Below, one piece after another: positions 1 to 7,377 of a stretch of 25,469 bases of DNA. The stretch's first letter is position 1. Each line of letters opens with the position of its first letter. Source of the stretch: Prevotella sp. UBA2756 (GTDB taxonomy: Bacteria; Bacteroidota; Bacteroidia; Bacteroidales; Bacteroidaceae); the NCBI GenBank assembly GCA_002353205.1, contig DEJE01000022.1, positions 132,483-157,951 on the forward strand, read 5' to 3'. Made by a program: the position numbers and the translations under genes. The notes beneath the pieces were generated by a model, which did not search any database, was not told the DNA's origin, and saw nothing but the letters and a program-made list of their open reading frames with translations.

Positions 1-18
1 CATTAAGAATTAAGCATT

Positions 19-417
19 ATGAAGATTCCACAAATTGTTATTGATGAAATGATTGCCCAGGCCCAGAAGGACGCACCCTGCGAATCGTGCGGCTACCTGC
101 TGGGACAGGGCGACGCCGTCACCGAGAACTACTGGATGGAGAACGTCGACCACTCCAGCGAGCATTTCTCCTTTGCACCCCGCGACCAGTTTGCAGCACT
201 GAAGTATGCACGCAGCCGGGGCCTGAAAATACTGGCCAACTGGCACAGTCACCCGGCCTCGCCCTCCCGCCCCTCAGCTGAAGACCTCCGGCTGGCCAAC
301 GACCCCACTATCCGCTATGCCATCCTCTCGCTCCACGAGGGCATCCATCTCAACTCGTTTGCCATCAGGGGCGGCGAAGTAGTGGACAAGCAGGTGCATT
401 ATGAGTTGAGAGTTTAG
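19..417 (+). CDS. JAMM/M67-family metallopeptidase (JAB/MPN domain)
   Basis: A 132-aa cytosolic protein that is essentially one JAB/MPN domain. The JAMM zinc signature is complete: E22 in ESCGYLLG, then H76-S-H78-P, seven residues, S86, two residues, D89 (HSHP...PSAED). These residues coordinate zinc and activate water for isopeptide or peptide hydrolysis. Bacterial relatives of this small size usually cleave C-terminal extensions or adducts from ThiS/MoaD-like sulfur-carrier proteins and sit beside ThiF/MoeB-type enzymes; those partners, if present, would lie left of the window. There is no signal peptide or membrane segment. The ATG at 19 follows an AT-rich stretch without a Shine-Dalgarno site, normal for Bacteroidetes. 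The link to sulfur-carrier processing is known for the family and only inferred here. Confidence 0.85.
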   Translation: MKIPQIVIDEMIAQAQKDAPCESCGYLLGQGDAVTENYWMENVDHSSEHFSFAPRDQFAALKYARSRGLKILANWHSHPASPSRPSAEDLRLANDPTIRYAILSLHEGIHLNSFAIRGGEVVDKQVHYELRV

Positions 418-429
418 AGTCAAAAATTA

Positions 430-452
430 AGAATTGTCGCCTGCGACGATTA
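430..452. repeat. Small inverted repeat between the JAMM gene and the regulator
   Basis: In the 53-nt gap between the two genes, the sequence around GTCGCCTGCGAC can fold into a short hairpin (GTCGC/GCGAC core, extended by A-T and G-T pairs). It has no T-run after it, so it is not a convincing terminator. The surrounding AT-rich words resemble low-complexity spacer common in this window. Confidence 0.35.
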
Positions 453-470
453 TGAATTATAAATGAAGAA

Positions 471-1112
471 ATGAACAGTTTTATCCTGGCCGACCGACAA
501 GACCTGACGCGCTTTGCCATCGAGAGCATCATAAGGCGAGACAGCCGGAACGTCGTCTACACCGCTTCCGACAAGGCACGCCTGACGGAGCTGCTCGCCG
601 CGCACGAGCACTCGGTGGTGGTGCTCGACTATGCCCTGTTCGACTTCATCTCTGAAGACCAGCTGCTCACCACGAGCGAGCGGTTCTCCGAGACCCGATG
701 GCTGCTGCTCAGCGACAGCCTCACGCCAGCGTTCCTCTCCCGCATGCTTTATGCCTCGCCCGCCTTCAGCGTCGTCTTCAAGAACAGCCCGCTCCCGGAG
801 ATACGCAGCGCCCTCGGCCAGACCGCCCGCGGAGCCCGCTACATCAGCCAGCAAGCCATGGAGATCATGCTTACGCGTCCCGCCGAAGACGCAGATACCG
901 ACACACTGACCACCACCGAGACCGAGATACTGCGCGCCGTTGCCATGGGCAAGACCACCCGCGAGATAGCTGCCGAGCGCTTCTCGAGCATCCACACCGT
1001 CAATACCCACAAGAAAAACATCTTCCGCAAACTGCATGTCAACACCGCCTACGAAGCCACCAAATATGCTGTGCGCTCAGGACTTGTCAACCCGTCGGAA
1101 TTTTACATATAA
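471..1112 (+). CDS. Response regulator with receiver-like domain and LuxR-type HTH
   Basis: 213 aa. The N-terminal ~120 residues resemble a receiver domain: acidic residues D8 and D11 after strand 1, a candidate phosphoacceptor D53 in VVVLDYALF, S81 at the switch position and K104 in VFKNS. Residues 146-205 form a NarL/LuxR-type helix-turn-helix (LTTTETEILRAVAMGKTTREI... HTVNTHKKNIFRKL). It should bind DNA as a dimer on phosphorylation. The loop after D53 is unusual, so phosphorylation is plausible but not certain. No histidine kinase is visible nearby, so this is either an orphan regulator or its kinase is left of the window. Its target is unknown. It could control the neighbouring metal receptor or the dyad-marked regulon downstream, but nothing in the sequence shows this. 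Confidence 0.85.
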   Translation: MNSFILADRQDLTRFAIESIIRRDSRNVVYTASDKARLTELLAAHEHSVVVLDYALFDFISEDQLLTTSERFSETRWLLLSDSLTPAFLSRMLYASPAFSVVFKNSPLPEIRSALGQTARGARYISQQAMEIMLTRPAEDADTDTLTTTETEILRAVAMGKTTREIAAERFSSIHTVNTHKKNIFRKLHVNTAYEATKYAVRSGLVNPSEFYI

Positions 1113-1253
1113 CCCTTCGTAATTGATAATTGACAATTGATAATTGATAATTATGCAAATCATAAAGTTCAATGTTCAAAGTTCAAAGAACAAATTATCA
1201 TTTAGCGAAGCGTCATTTCTCATTTCTTATTTCTCTTTTAGCGAAGAGACATT
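1113..1253. repeat. AT-rich low-complexity spacer with short direct repeats
   Basis: This 141-nt gap contains AATTGATAATTG-type words repeated three to four times (about 1121-1153), then two copies of GTTCAAAG-like words, then the 10-mer TTTAGCGAAG at 1201-1210 and again at 1237-1246 (36-bp spacing) directly before the next gene. No TAnnTTTG promoter box was found. The TonB receptor's promoter is therefore either non-canonical or further upstream. Confidence 0.5.
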
Positions 1254-3284
1254 ATGACAAGACTATATATTATAATAGGTATAATCCTGCTTGCAGGCAG
1301 CCCTGTAAAGGCAAACAGACTGGAAGAAGAAAACGATACGTCGAAAGTTGAGACGCTGAAGGGCAAACAACTTAACGAGGTGACGGTGTCGGCGCATCGT
1401 GCCGGCAGGGTGAAGAGCACGGGCATTGGCAACACGGAGATGATTAATGCCAATGAGTTGCTGCGCGCCGCATGCTGTAATCTGGGTGAAAGTTTTACCA
1501 CCAACCCGTCGGTTGATGTAAACTATGCTGATGCGGCCACAGGTGCGCAACAGATAAAGCTGTTGGGGCTCAGCGGCACCTATGTGCAGATGCTTACAGA
1601 GAATATTCCAAACTACCGCGGAGCAGCCGCTCCCTTTTCCTTGGGTTATATCCCAGGACCGTGGATGCAAAGCATACAGGTGTCTAAAGGAGCCTCGTCT
1701 GTAAAGAACGGCTATGAAAGCATCACGGGGCAGATCAACGTAGAGTTCAAGAAACCGCAGGCAACACCTTTCGCAGATGCCAACCTCTATTTTAACAGCA
1801 AAGGCAAGCTGGAGGCGAACATGGGAGCCAATCTGCACCTGAGTAAACGCTGGCGGACAGCCCTGCTCGCACATTACGAGATACTCGACAAGGTACACGA
1901 TGACAACGGCGACGGATTCGCAGACTTGCCAAAGGTTCGTCAGGGTGCCCTGCAGAGCCGATGGGCATGGATGGGCGACCACTATGTGTTTCAGGCCTCT
2001 GTCAAAGGACTCAAGGAGCATCGCAAGGGCGGACAGACAGGACATCATGCCAAGGCCGAGCATCCCTATCTGATTGACATCACCAACGAACGCTACGAGG
2101 CTTTCACCAAGAATGCCTACATATTCGACAAAGAGCGCGCCACCAACATTGCCCTGATCCTGAGCGGATCGCTTCACCACGAGAATGCAGGATACGGCCA
2201 CAAGCTCTACAACGCAGACCAGCGCAACGGCTACGCCTCGCTGATGTTTGAGAGCGACTTTGGCGAGCATCACAATCTCTCGGTGGGCGCAAGTCTTAAC
2301 CACGACTATTACGACCAGCGATACAGGCTTACCAACCACGGGACAGAACAACAGCAGCGCGACGACGAAACCACCCCCGGCATCTACGCGCAATACACTT
2401 TCAAGCTGGGCGAGAAACTCACCCTCATGGGAGGCCTTCGCTGGGACCACAGCAACATCTATGGCAGTTTCGTCACTCCGCGAGCCCACCTGAAATATTC
2501 CCCCAATGAGGCAGTCACCCTCCGCGCCTCAGCAGGCAAAGGCTATCGCACCAACCATGTGCTGGCCGAAAACAACTTTCTCCTTGCCAGCGGACGACAG
2601 GTTATCGTCGATGAAAACCTTGACCAGGAGGCAGCATGGAACTACGGCATCAGTGCCAGCAGCAACATCCCCGTCGGCGAGAAAACACTCGAGCTCAGCG
2701 CAGAGTATTACTTCACCAGCTTCCAGCACCAGCTGCTGGTCGATCTCGACAGCGACCCCCATGCCGTTCACTTCACCAATCTGCAGGGCGACAGCTATTC
2801 GCACACCTGGCAGCTGGAGGCCACCTACCCGTTCTTCCAAGGATTCACACTCACAGCCACCTATCGCCGCACCAACGTAAAAAGCACCTATGGCGGAGTG
2901 CTCCGCGAGAAGCCACTCACCAACAAATACAAAGGCCTGCTGACAGCCTCCTACAAGCCAGGACTGGGAAAATGGCAGTTCGACGCCACCCTGCAACTCA
3001 ACGGCGGAGGACGGCTGCCCGATGCCTACACCACAGACGGCGGCACACCCTCGTGGGACAACACCTATAAAGGCTATGAGCAGCTGAGCGCCCAGGTGAC
3101 CCGTTTCTTCCGTTTCTGGAGTATCTATGCCGGAGGCGAGAACCTCACGGCTTTCAAGCAGAAAGCCCCCATCATCGGAGCCAACGACCCCTGGGGACAG
3201 AACTTCGACTCCACCATGATCTGGGGCCCAGTCCACGGAGCAGTCTTTTACATCGGCGTACGCCTGAATTGGAATAAAATATAG
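1254..3284 (+). CDS. TonB-dependent outer-membrane receptor, probably metal-related
   Basis: 676 aa. Residues 1-20 are a signal peptide ending at VKA. A plug domain follows (about 38-165: QLNEVTVSA, LLGLSGTYVQML, VSKGASSVKNGYESITGQINV), then a beta-barrel to the C terminus. There is no N-terminal carboxypeptidase-regulatory domain, unlike the SusC-like gene downstream. Two features point to metal substrates: a His-rich loop (H256, H264, H265, H270) and an adjacent acidic loop, DDNGDGFAD (216-224), that could bind a cation. The next gene, 32 nt downstream, encodes an exported two-domain HMA protein, and the pair probably forms one operon ended by the terminator at 4005-4042. A role in uptake of a transition metal or its complex is inferred. 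The substrate cannot be read from sequence. Confidence 0.85.
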   Translation: MTRLYIIIGIILLAGSPVKANRLEEENDTSKVETLKGKQLNEVTVSAHRAGRVKSTGIGNTEMINANELLRAACCNLGESFTTNPSVDVNYADAATGAQQIKLLGLSGTYVQMLTENIPNYRGAAAPFSLGYIPGPWMQSIQVSKGASSVKNGYESITGQINVEFKKPQATPFADANLYFNSKGKLEANMGANLHLSKRWRTALLAHYEILDKVHDDNGDGFADLPKVRQGALQSRWAWMGDHYVFQASVKGLKEHRKGGQTGHHAKAEHPYLIDITNERYEAFTKNAYIFDKERATNIALILSGSLHHENAGYGHKLYNADQRNGYASLMFESDFGEHHNLSVGASLNHDYYDQRYRLTNHGTEQQQRDDETTPGIYAQYTFKLGEKLTLMGGLRWDHSNIYGSFVTPRAHLKYSPNEAVTLRASAGKGYRTNHVLAENNFLLASGRQVIVDENLDQEAAWNYGISASSNIPVGEKTLELSAEYYFTSFQHQLLVDLDSDPHAVHFTNLQGDSYSHTWQLEATYPFFQGFTLTATYRRTNVKSTYGGVLREKPLTNKYKGLLTASYKPGLGKWQFDATLQLNGGGRLPDAYTTDGGTPSWDNTYKGYEQLSAQVTRFFRFWSIYAGGENLTAFKQKAPIIGANDPWGQNFDSTMIWGPVHGAVFYIGVRLNWNKI

Positions 3285-3316
3285 TTAGTATTAACCCATT
3301 AAACCATTTTAAAAAG

Positions 3317-3982
3317 ATGAGAACAAAAACATTATTCATTGCGCTGGCAGTAACCCTGGCCTGCAGCGCCAAGGACATCAAAACCGTAGTGCTCAACACT
3401 GCCCCCGAAATGCATTGTTCTAGTTGTGAAAACAAGATCAAGTCATACATCCGTTTTGAAAAAGGAGTGAAGAACATCGAGACCAGCCTGGCCGACAAAA
3501 CAGTAACCGTCACCTACGATGCCGACAAGACTGATGTTGATAAAATCATCGAGGGTTTCAAGAAGATTGATTATGTGGCAACAATAGCCACACCACAGGC
3601 AGAGGGTGCTCCCCAGGCAGAACAGAAGAAGGGTGGCTGCTGCGGCAGTGATGGTTGCAAGTGCGGTTCAGCTAAAAAGCCAGAACAGGCCAAAGCTAAG
3701 TCTGCAGAGAGGAAAGGATGTTGTTGCGGTTCAAAGAAAGCAAATCCGGAAACAGCAGCCAACGATGGTTCTGTAATTAAGTTCAAGGCAACACAGATGA
3801 GTTGTGGTGGTTGTGCGAATAAAGTAAAGAACTTGTTGACAGGTGTTGACGGAGTAACAGATGTTGCTGTTAATCTAGAATCAAAGATTGTTACAGTCAA
3901 TTATGATAGCCAGAAAACAGATTCTGCAAAGATCCAGGACAGTTTCAAACAAATAAACTATACGGTAGAGGAAGTCCATTAA
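3317..3982 (+). CDS. Exported protein with two heavy-metal-associated (HMA) domains
   Basis: 221 aa. A short signal peptide (about 1-18) precedes two HMA domains. The first (about 22-90) carries MHCSSC (M32, C34, C37). The second (about 152-218) carries MSCGGC (M161, C163, C166). Both end in similar VTVTYD/VTVNYD...KI...FK strands, so they look like an internal duplication. Between them lies a charged linker with Cys clusters (C108, C109, C114, C116 and C135-C137) in repeated CCGS/CCCGS motifs. HMA domains bind Cu(I), Zn(II) or similar ions and pass them to partners. An exported, non-enzymatic double HMA beside a TonB receptor suggests a periplasmic metal chaperone or buffer. The 3' half is visibly richer in A/T than the 5' half. 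The alternative of a lipoprotein at C16 is weak because the lipobox is poor. Confidence 0.85.
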   Translation: MRTKTLFIALAVTLACSAKDIKTVVLNTAPEMHCSSCENKIKSYIRFEKGVKNIETSLADKTVTVTYDADKTDVDKIIEGFKKIDYVATIATPQAEGAPQAEQKKGGCCGSDGCKCGSAKKPEQAKAKSAERKGCCCGSKKANPETAANDGSVIKFKATQMSCGGCANKVKNLLTGVDGVTDVAVNLESKIVTVNYDSQKTDSAKIQDSFKQINYTVEEVH

Positions 3983-4004
3983 TAGCTTTCAGCTGTGAAG
4001 AAAT

Positions 4005-4042
4005 GGGGGCGGCTTCTATCTGAAGTCGCCCCTCTGTGTTTT
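4005..4042 (+). terminator. Intrinsic terminator after the HMA gene
   Basis: An 11-bp stem with one G-U pair (4006-4016 with 4022-4032) and a 5-nt loop is followed by a T-rich run (TGTGTTTT, 4035-4042). It separates the receptor/HMA operon from the next promoter region. The first dyad operator starts at the next base. Confidence 0.8.
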
Positions 4043-4083
4043 ATACCAAACACATGTGATACGGTTTACCTTTACGGAGGTAT
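4043..4083 (+). promoter_or_regulatory. Two tandem 18-bp dyads (operators) upstream of the SusC-like gene
   Basis: Copy A is ATACC-N8-GTGAT at 4043-4060. Copy B is TTACC-N8-GGTAT at 4066-4083, so the copies start 23 bp apart with a 5-bp gap. The last T of copy B is the first base of the -33 TTG. The same two-copy arrangement at the same distance from the promoter recurs at 7228, 9222 and 16477. It is interpreted as a binding site for a dimeric regulator; the regulator is unknown. Confidence 0.65.
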
Positions 4084-4113
4084 TGTGCAGACCTGTATTT
4101 CGTCATACCTTTG
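4083..4113 (+). promoter_or_regulatory. Bacteroidetes-type promoter of the SusC-like gene
   Basis: A -33 TTG (4083-4085), a 20-nt spacer and the -7 box TACCTTTG (4106-4113) match the Bacteroidetes primary sigma-factor consensus. Transcription should start a few bases after 4115, giving a leader of roughly 45 nt. Confidence 0.85.
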
Positions 4114-4161
4114 CACTCGTAAAAAGTATATAATTGATAAATCGTAAAATCGCAAAATGGT

Positions 4162-7100
4162 ATGAAGAGTTTTCAGAATACAGCAATCGCAATCGTCTTA
4201 GCCATATTTTCTATGCAGGCATCGGCCACCCCCGTCAGCGGGCACGTGGCCGATGCCAAAACCGGGGAGGCTATCATCGGAGCATCCGTTATATATAATA
4301 ATAAGGTGGGCGCCGTGACCGACGCCGACGGACATTTCCATCTCGACATTGCCGCCTTCCCCACCCAGATCAGCGTCAGCTACGTGGGCTACGAAAACCA
4401 GCAAGTCAGCATCGGCAGCGCAGACACCCTCGTCAGCATCCGGCTGCAGGAAGACACGCGCCAGCTCTCGGAAGTTGTTGTCGTGGGCTACGGCACACAG
4501 CGACGCACACAGCTGACGGGCAGCGTGACCACGGTCGGAGCCGACGTGTTCGGCCAGTCGCAGACAGCCACGCTCGACGGTGCCCTGAGCGGACGGGTGG
4601 CCGGACTCAGCGTGACAGCATCCAGCGGACAGCCGGGAGCAGAAAGTCAGGTGCGCATACGCGGCGGCAACTCTGTGAACGCATCCAACGAACCTCTCTA
4701 CGTCATCGACGGCTTCATCTATTTCAAGGATGCTGCCAACAGCAGCACCGGGCTGGGCGGACTGGCCAGCGGACTGAATCCGCTGGCAACCGTCAACCCC
4801 AACGACATAGAGCGCGTGGAGGTGCTGAAAGACGTGTCGGCCACGGCCATCTATGGCTCGCGCGGCGCCAACGGCGTGATTATGATAACCACCCGGCAAG
4901 GCCGTGCCGGCGAGAACAAGTCGCACATCAGCTACACCTACAATATCGGCACCAGCCGCATCAGCCGGAAACTGGACCTGCTCAGCGCCACCCAGTGGGC
5001 GCAGCTGCAGCGAGACTATTTCAGCAACAAGGCCGGATATAGCGACGCTGAAATCAGCGCGCTGGGTCAGGGCACCGACTGGCAAGACGCCGTACTGCGC
5101 ACCGCCACCCAGCAGAGTCACGAGCTGAGCATTACGGGGGCAGGGGCAAAAAACCGCTACGCCTTCTCAGCCAACTATACTAATCAGGACGGAATTGTGC
5201 TGAACACTGGATTCGAGCGCTATAACTTCCACACCAACGCCGAGTGGCAGCTGCGCGAAGGACTGCGCTTTGGCGTGAACGCCACCTACGGACGCTCCGT
5301 GCAGCAGGGGCTGACCACCACCGAGGAGCAGGTGTTCAACTCGTCGCCCTATTCGGCCGGCATCACCAACAGTTTTGTCTATGCGCTGCTGATGCCGCCA
5401 GTGATCAGCGTCTACGGTCAGGACGGCACCTACAACTTCAAGAACCCCTACGAATATGCCTACTTTGCCATTGGTGACCATGCCTCGAACCCGGTGTACG
5501 ACCTCCGTGAGAGCGTGGCCGAGAACGTGAACAACTATCTGCTCTCAAACGTATGGGCCAACTATCGCATTGGCGACCTGACGCTGAAAGCCACCGTGGG
5601 ACTCAGCAGCGAGAAGCTCTCGCAGAACTATTTCTCGGGAGCATACACCTCGCTGGGACTGGCCACACAGGGCATCGGCGGCACTGGCAACCGGCAGACC
5701 GACATCTGGCAGCAAGAATACACGGCCACCTATGCACGCAACTTCGGCAACATCCACTACGTGGACGCACTGGCAGGCTATACGCGACAGACTTCGAAAT
5801 CCACCTACAGCAACCTGCGCACCAACCATTTCACCAACGAGGCACTGAAACAGTATAACCTGGGCGACGGCTCCGGCACCTATACCCCACAGACGGGCAT
5901 ATCGGAAGCCAGCCTGAACTCGCTGATTGCCCGCGTGAACTACACCCTGCTCAGCCGCTATAACGTGACGGCCACCTTCCGTGCCGACAACTCGAGCCGT
6001 TTCTCCAAAGACCACCGCTGGGGCTACTTCCCCTCGCTGGGTGTGTCGTGGAATGTTGACAGGGAGCATTTCCTCTCCGGCGTGAAGGCCATCGACAATC
6101 TGAAGCTGCGCGTATCGGCCGGACTGGTGGGCAACCAGGAGATTCCCGACTATGCCTTCACCACCAGCTACGCCACGGGCTCGTATGGCGGCTCAAGCAG
6201 CTATGCCAAGCAAAACACGGCCAACGACGACCTGAAATGGGAGACCACGGCATCGTATAACATAGGCTTCGACCTGGGACTGTGGAAGAACCGCGTGAAC
6301 GTGGTGTTCGATGCCTACTACAAAAAGACCAGCGACCTGCTGCTGGTGGTGCCCATGGGCTTTGCCAACGGCGTGACCACACAGATGCAGAACGTGGGCA
6401 ACGTCGTGAACCGGGGCGTGGAACTGAGCGTGGATGCCACCCTGCTGCAGCTCCGCAACCTGCTGTGGACGGTAAGCGCCAATGCAGCCTACAACAAGAA
6501 CGAGATTACGGACATGGGTGTCACCAACGACGTTATCTTGGGATCAGAGAAACAGCAGATTCTGCGCCGGGGCGAATCGCTGGGCGCCTTCTACGGCCTG
6601 CAGTTCGACGGCATTGTACAACAGGGTGAAGACGTGAGCCAGCTGCCCACCGTGAACGGACAGACACCCCGTCCCGGCGACCTGAAGTTTGTTGATACCG
6701 ACCACAACAACCACATCGACGGCAACGACCGCGTGGTGCTGGGCAGCACACAGCCCAAGCTCATCTATGGCTTTTCTACGCAGTTGTCGTATGGCGGCTT
6801 CGATGTTTCGGCATCGTTTGCGGGCAGCTATGGCAACAAGGTGTATAACGCGCTGGCCAACCGACTGGAGCAGACGGGCGACTCGTATAACGTGCTGACC
6901 ACCGTGCTCGACTCGTGGACACCCAGCAACGGCAGTCAGACGCTGCCCCTGGCCTCCAACGCCCGCCCCTTCAGCTATGTCGACAGCCGCTATGTGCAGA
7001 GCGCCAGCTATCTGAAACTGCGCAACCTGACCGTGGGCTATCTGTGGAAACTGAACGGCGGAAAGCGAGTGCTGGAAAGCGTCAGGGTATTTGCCACGGC

Positions 7101-7221
7101 CACGAACCTCTTCACCATCACCCCCTATAAGGGCTACGACCCCGAGGTGAGCAGCGGCACCGACAACGGCGTCTATCCCTCGTCGCGCAGCTTCACTTTC
7201 GGCATCACGCTAAACATCTGA
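4162..7221 (+). CDS. SusC/RagA-like TonB-dependent outer-membrane transporter
   Basis: 1019 aa, normal for the SusC family. A signal peptide (about 1-22, ending SMQASA) is followed by a CarboxypepD-regulatory-like domain (about 24-100: VSGHVADAKTGEAIIGASV). The plug has the family markers VVVVGYGTQRRTQLTGSV, RIRGGNSVNASNEPLYVIDG and YGSRGANGVIMITTRQG, and a 22-strand barrel follows. SusC proteins pair with a SusD lipoprotein and import oligosaccharides, peptides or other ligands using TonB energy. The partner is encoded at 7378. No glycoside hydrolase or other polysaccharide-degrading gene is present, so this is not a typical polysaccharide utilisation locus. The substrate is more likely a non-glycan compound, perhaps a metal complex or peptide. 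Codon use is strongly biased to G/C-ending codons. Confidence 0.93.
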   Translation: MKSFQNTAIAIVLAIFSMQASATPVSGHVADAKTGEAIIGASVIYNNKVGAVTDADGHFHLDIAAFPTQISVSYVGYENQQVSIGSADTLVSIRLQEDTRQLSEVVVVGYGTQRRTQLTGSVTTVGADVFGQSQTATLDGALSGRVAGLSVTASSGQPGAESQVRIRGGNSVNASNEPLYVIDGFIYFKDAANSSTGLGGLASGLNPLATVNPNDIERVEVLKDVSATAIYGSRGANGVIMITTRQGRAGENKSHISYTYNIGTSRISRKLDLLSATQWAQLQRDYFSNKAGYSDAEISALGQGTDWQDAVLRTATQQSHELSITGAGAKNRYAFSANYTNQDGIVLNTGFERYNFHTNAEWQLREGLRFGVNATYGRSVQQGLTTTEEQVFNSSPYSAGITNSFVYALLMPPVISVYGQDGTYNFKNPYEYAYFAIGDHASNPVYDLRESVAENVNNYLLSNVWANYRIGDLTLKATVGLSSEKLSQNYFSGAYTSLGLATQGIGGTGNRQTDIWQQEYTATYARNFGNIHYVDALAGYTRQTSKSTYSNLRTNHFTNEALKQYNLGDGSGTYTPQTGISEASLNSLIARVNYTLLSRYNVTATFRADNSSRFSKDHRWGYFPSLGVSWNVDREHFLSGVKAIDNLKLRVSAGLVGNQEIPDYAFTTSYATGSYGGSSSYAKQNTANDDLKWETTASYNIGFDLGLWKNRVNVVFDAYYKKTSDLLLVVPMGFANGVTTQMQNVGNVVNRGVELSVDATLLQLRNLLWTVSANAAYNKNEITDMGVTNDVILGSEKQQILRRGESLGAFYGLQFDGIVQQGEDVSQLPTVNGQTPRPGDLKFVDTDHNNHIDGNDRVVLGSTQPKLIYGFSTQLSYGGFDVSASFAGSYGNKVYNALANRLEQTGDSYNVLTTVLDSWTPSNGSQTLPLASNARPFSYVDSRYVQSASYLKLRNLTVGYLWKLNGGKRVLESVRVFATATNLFTITPYKGYDPEVSSGTDNGVYPSSRSFTFGITLNI

Positions 7222-7227
7222 CGGCGA

Positions 7228-7268
7228 ATACCAAAAAGAGGGTATGTGAAATGCCGCAATAACGGGAT
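7228..7268 (+). promoter_or_regulatory. Two tandem 18-bp dyads upstream of the SusD-like gene
   Basis: Copy A is ATACC-N8-GGTAT at 7228-7245, a perfect inverted repeat. Copy B is ATGCC-N8-GGGAT at 7251-7268. The period is 23 bp and copy B ends on the first base of the -33 TTG, as in the other three promoters. Similarity to the site at 9222 extends through the half-site spacer (GAAATGCC is shared). Confidence 0.65.
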
Positions 7269-7298
7269 TGTGCACGTGGAGAAAGCGCCGTACCTTTG
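7268..7298 (+). promoter_or_regulatory. Promoter between the SusC-like and SusD-like genes
   Basis: TTG at 7268-7270, a 20-nt spacer and TACCTTTG at 7291-7298. A dedicated promoter for the SusD-like gene is unusual, because susC and susD are normally one transcription unit with a short gap. Here the gap is 156 nt. Confidence 0.85.
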
Positions 7299-7377
7299 CA
7301 CTCGTGATTCAAACATCACACAGAGAGAAGAAAAAACCTATATATTAATTAAATTAAGGTAAAAAGGAGATTTCAGT

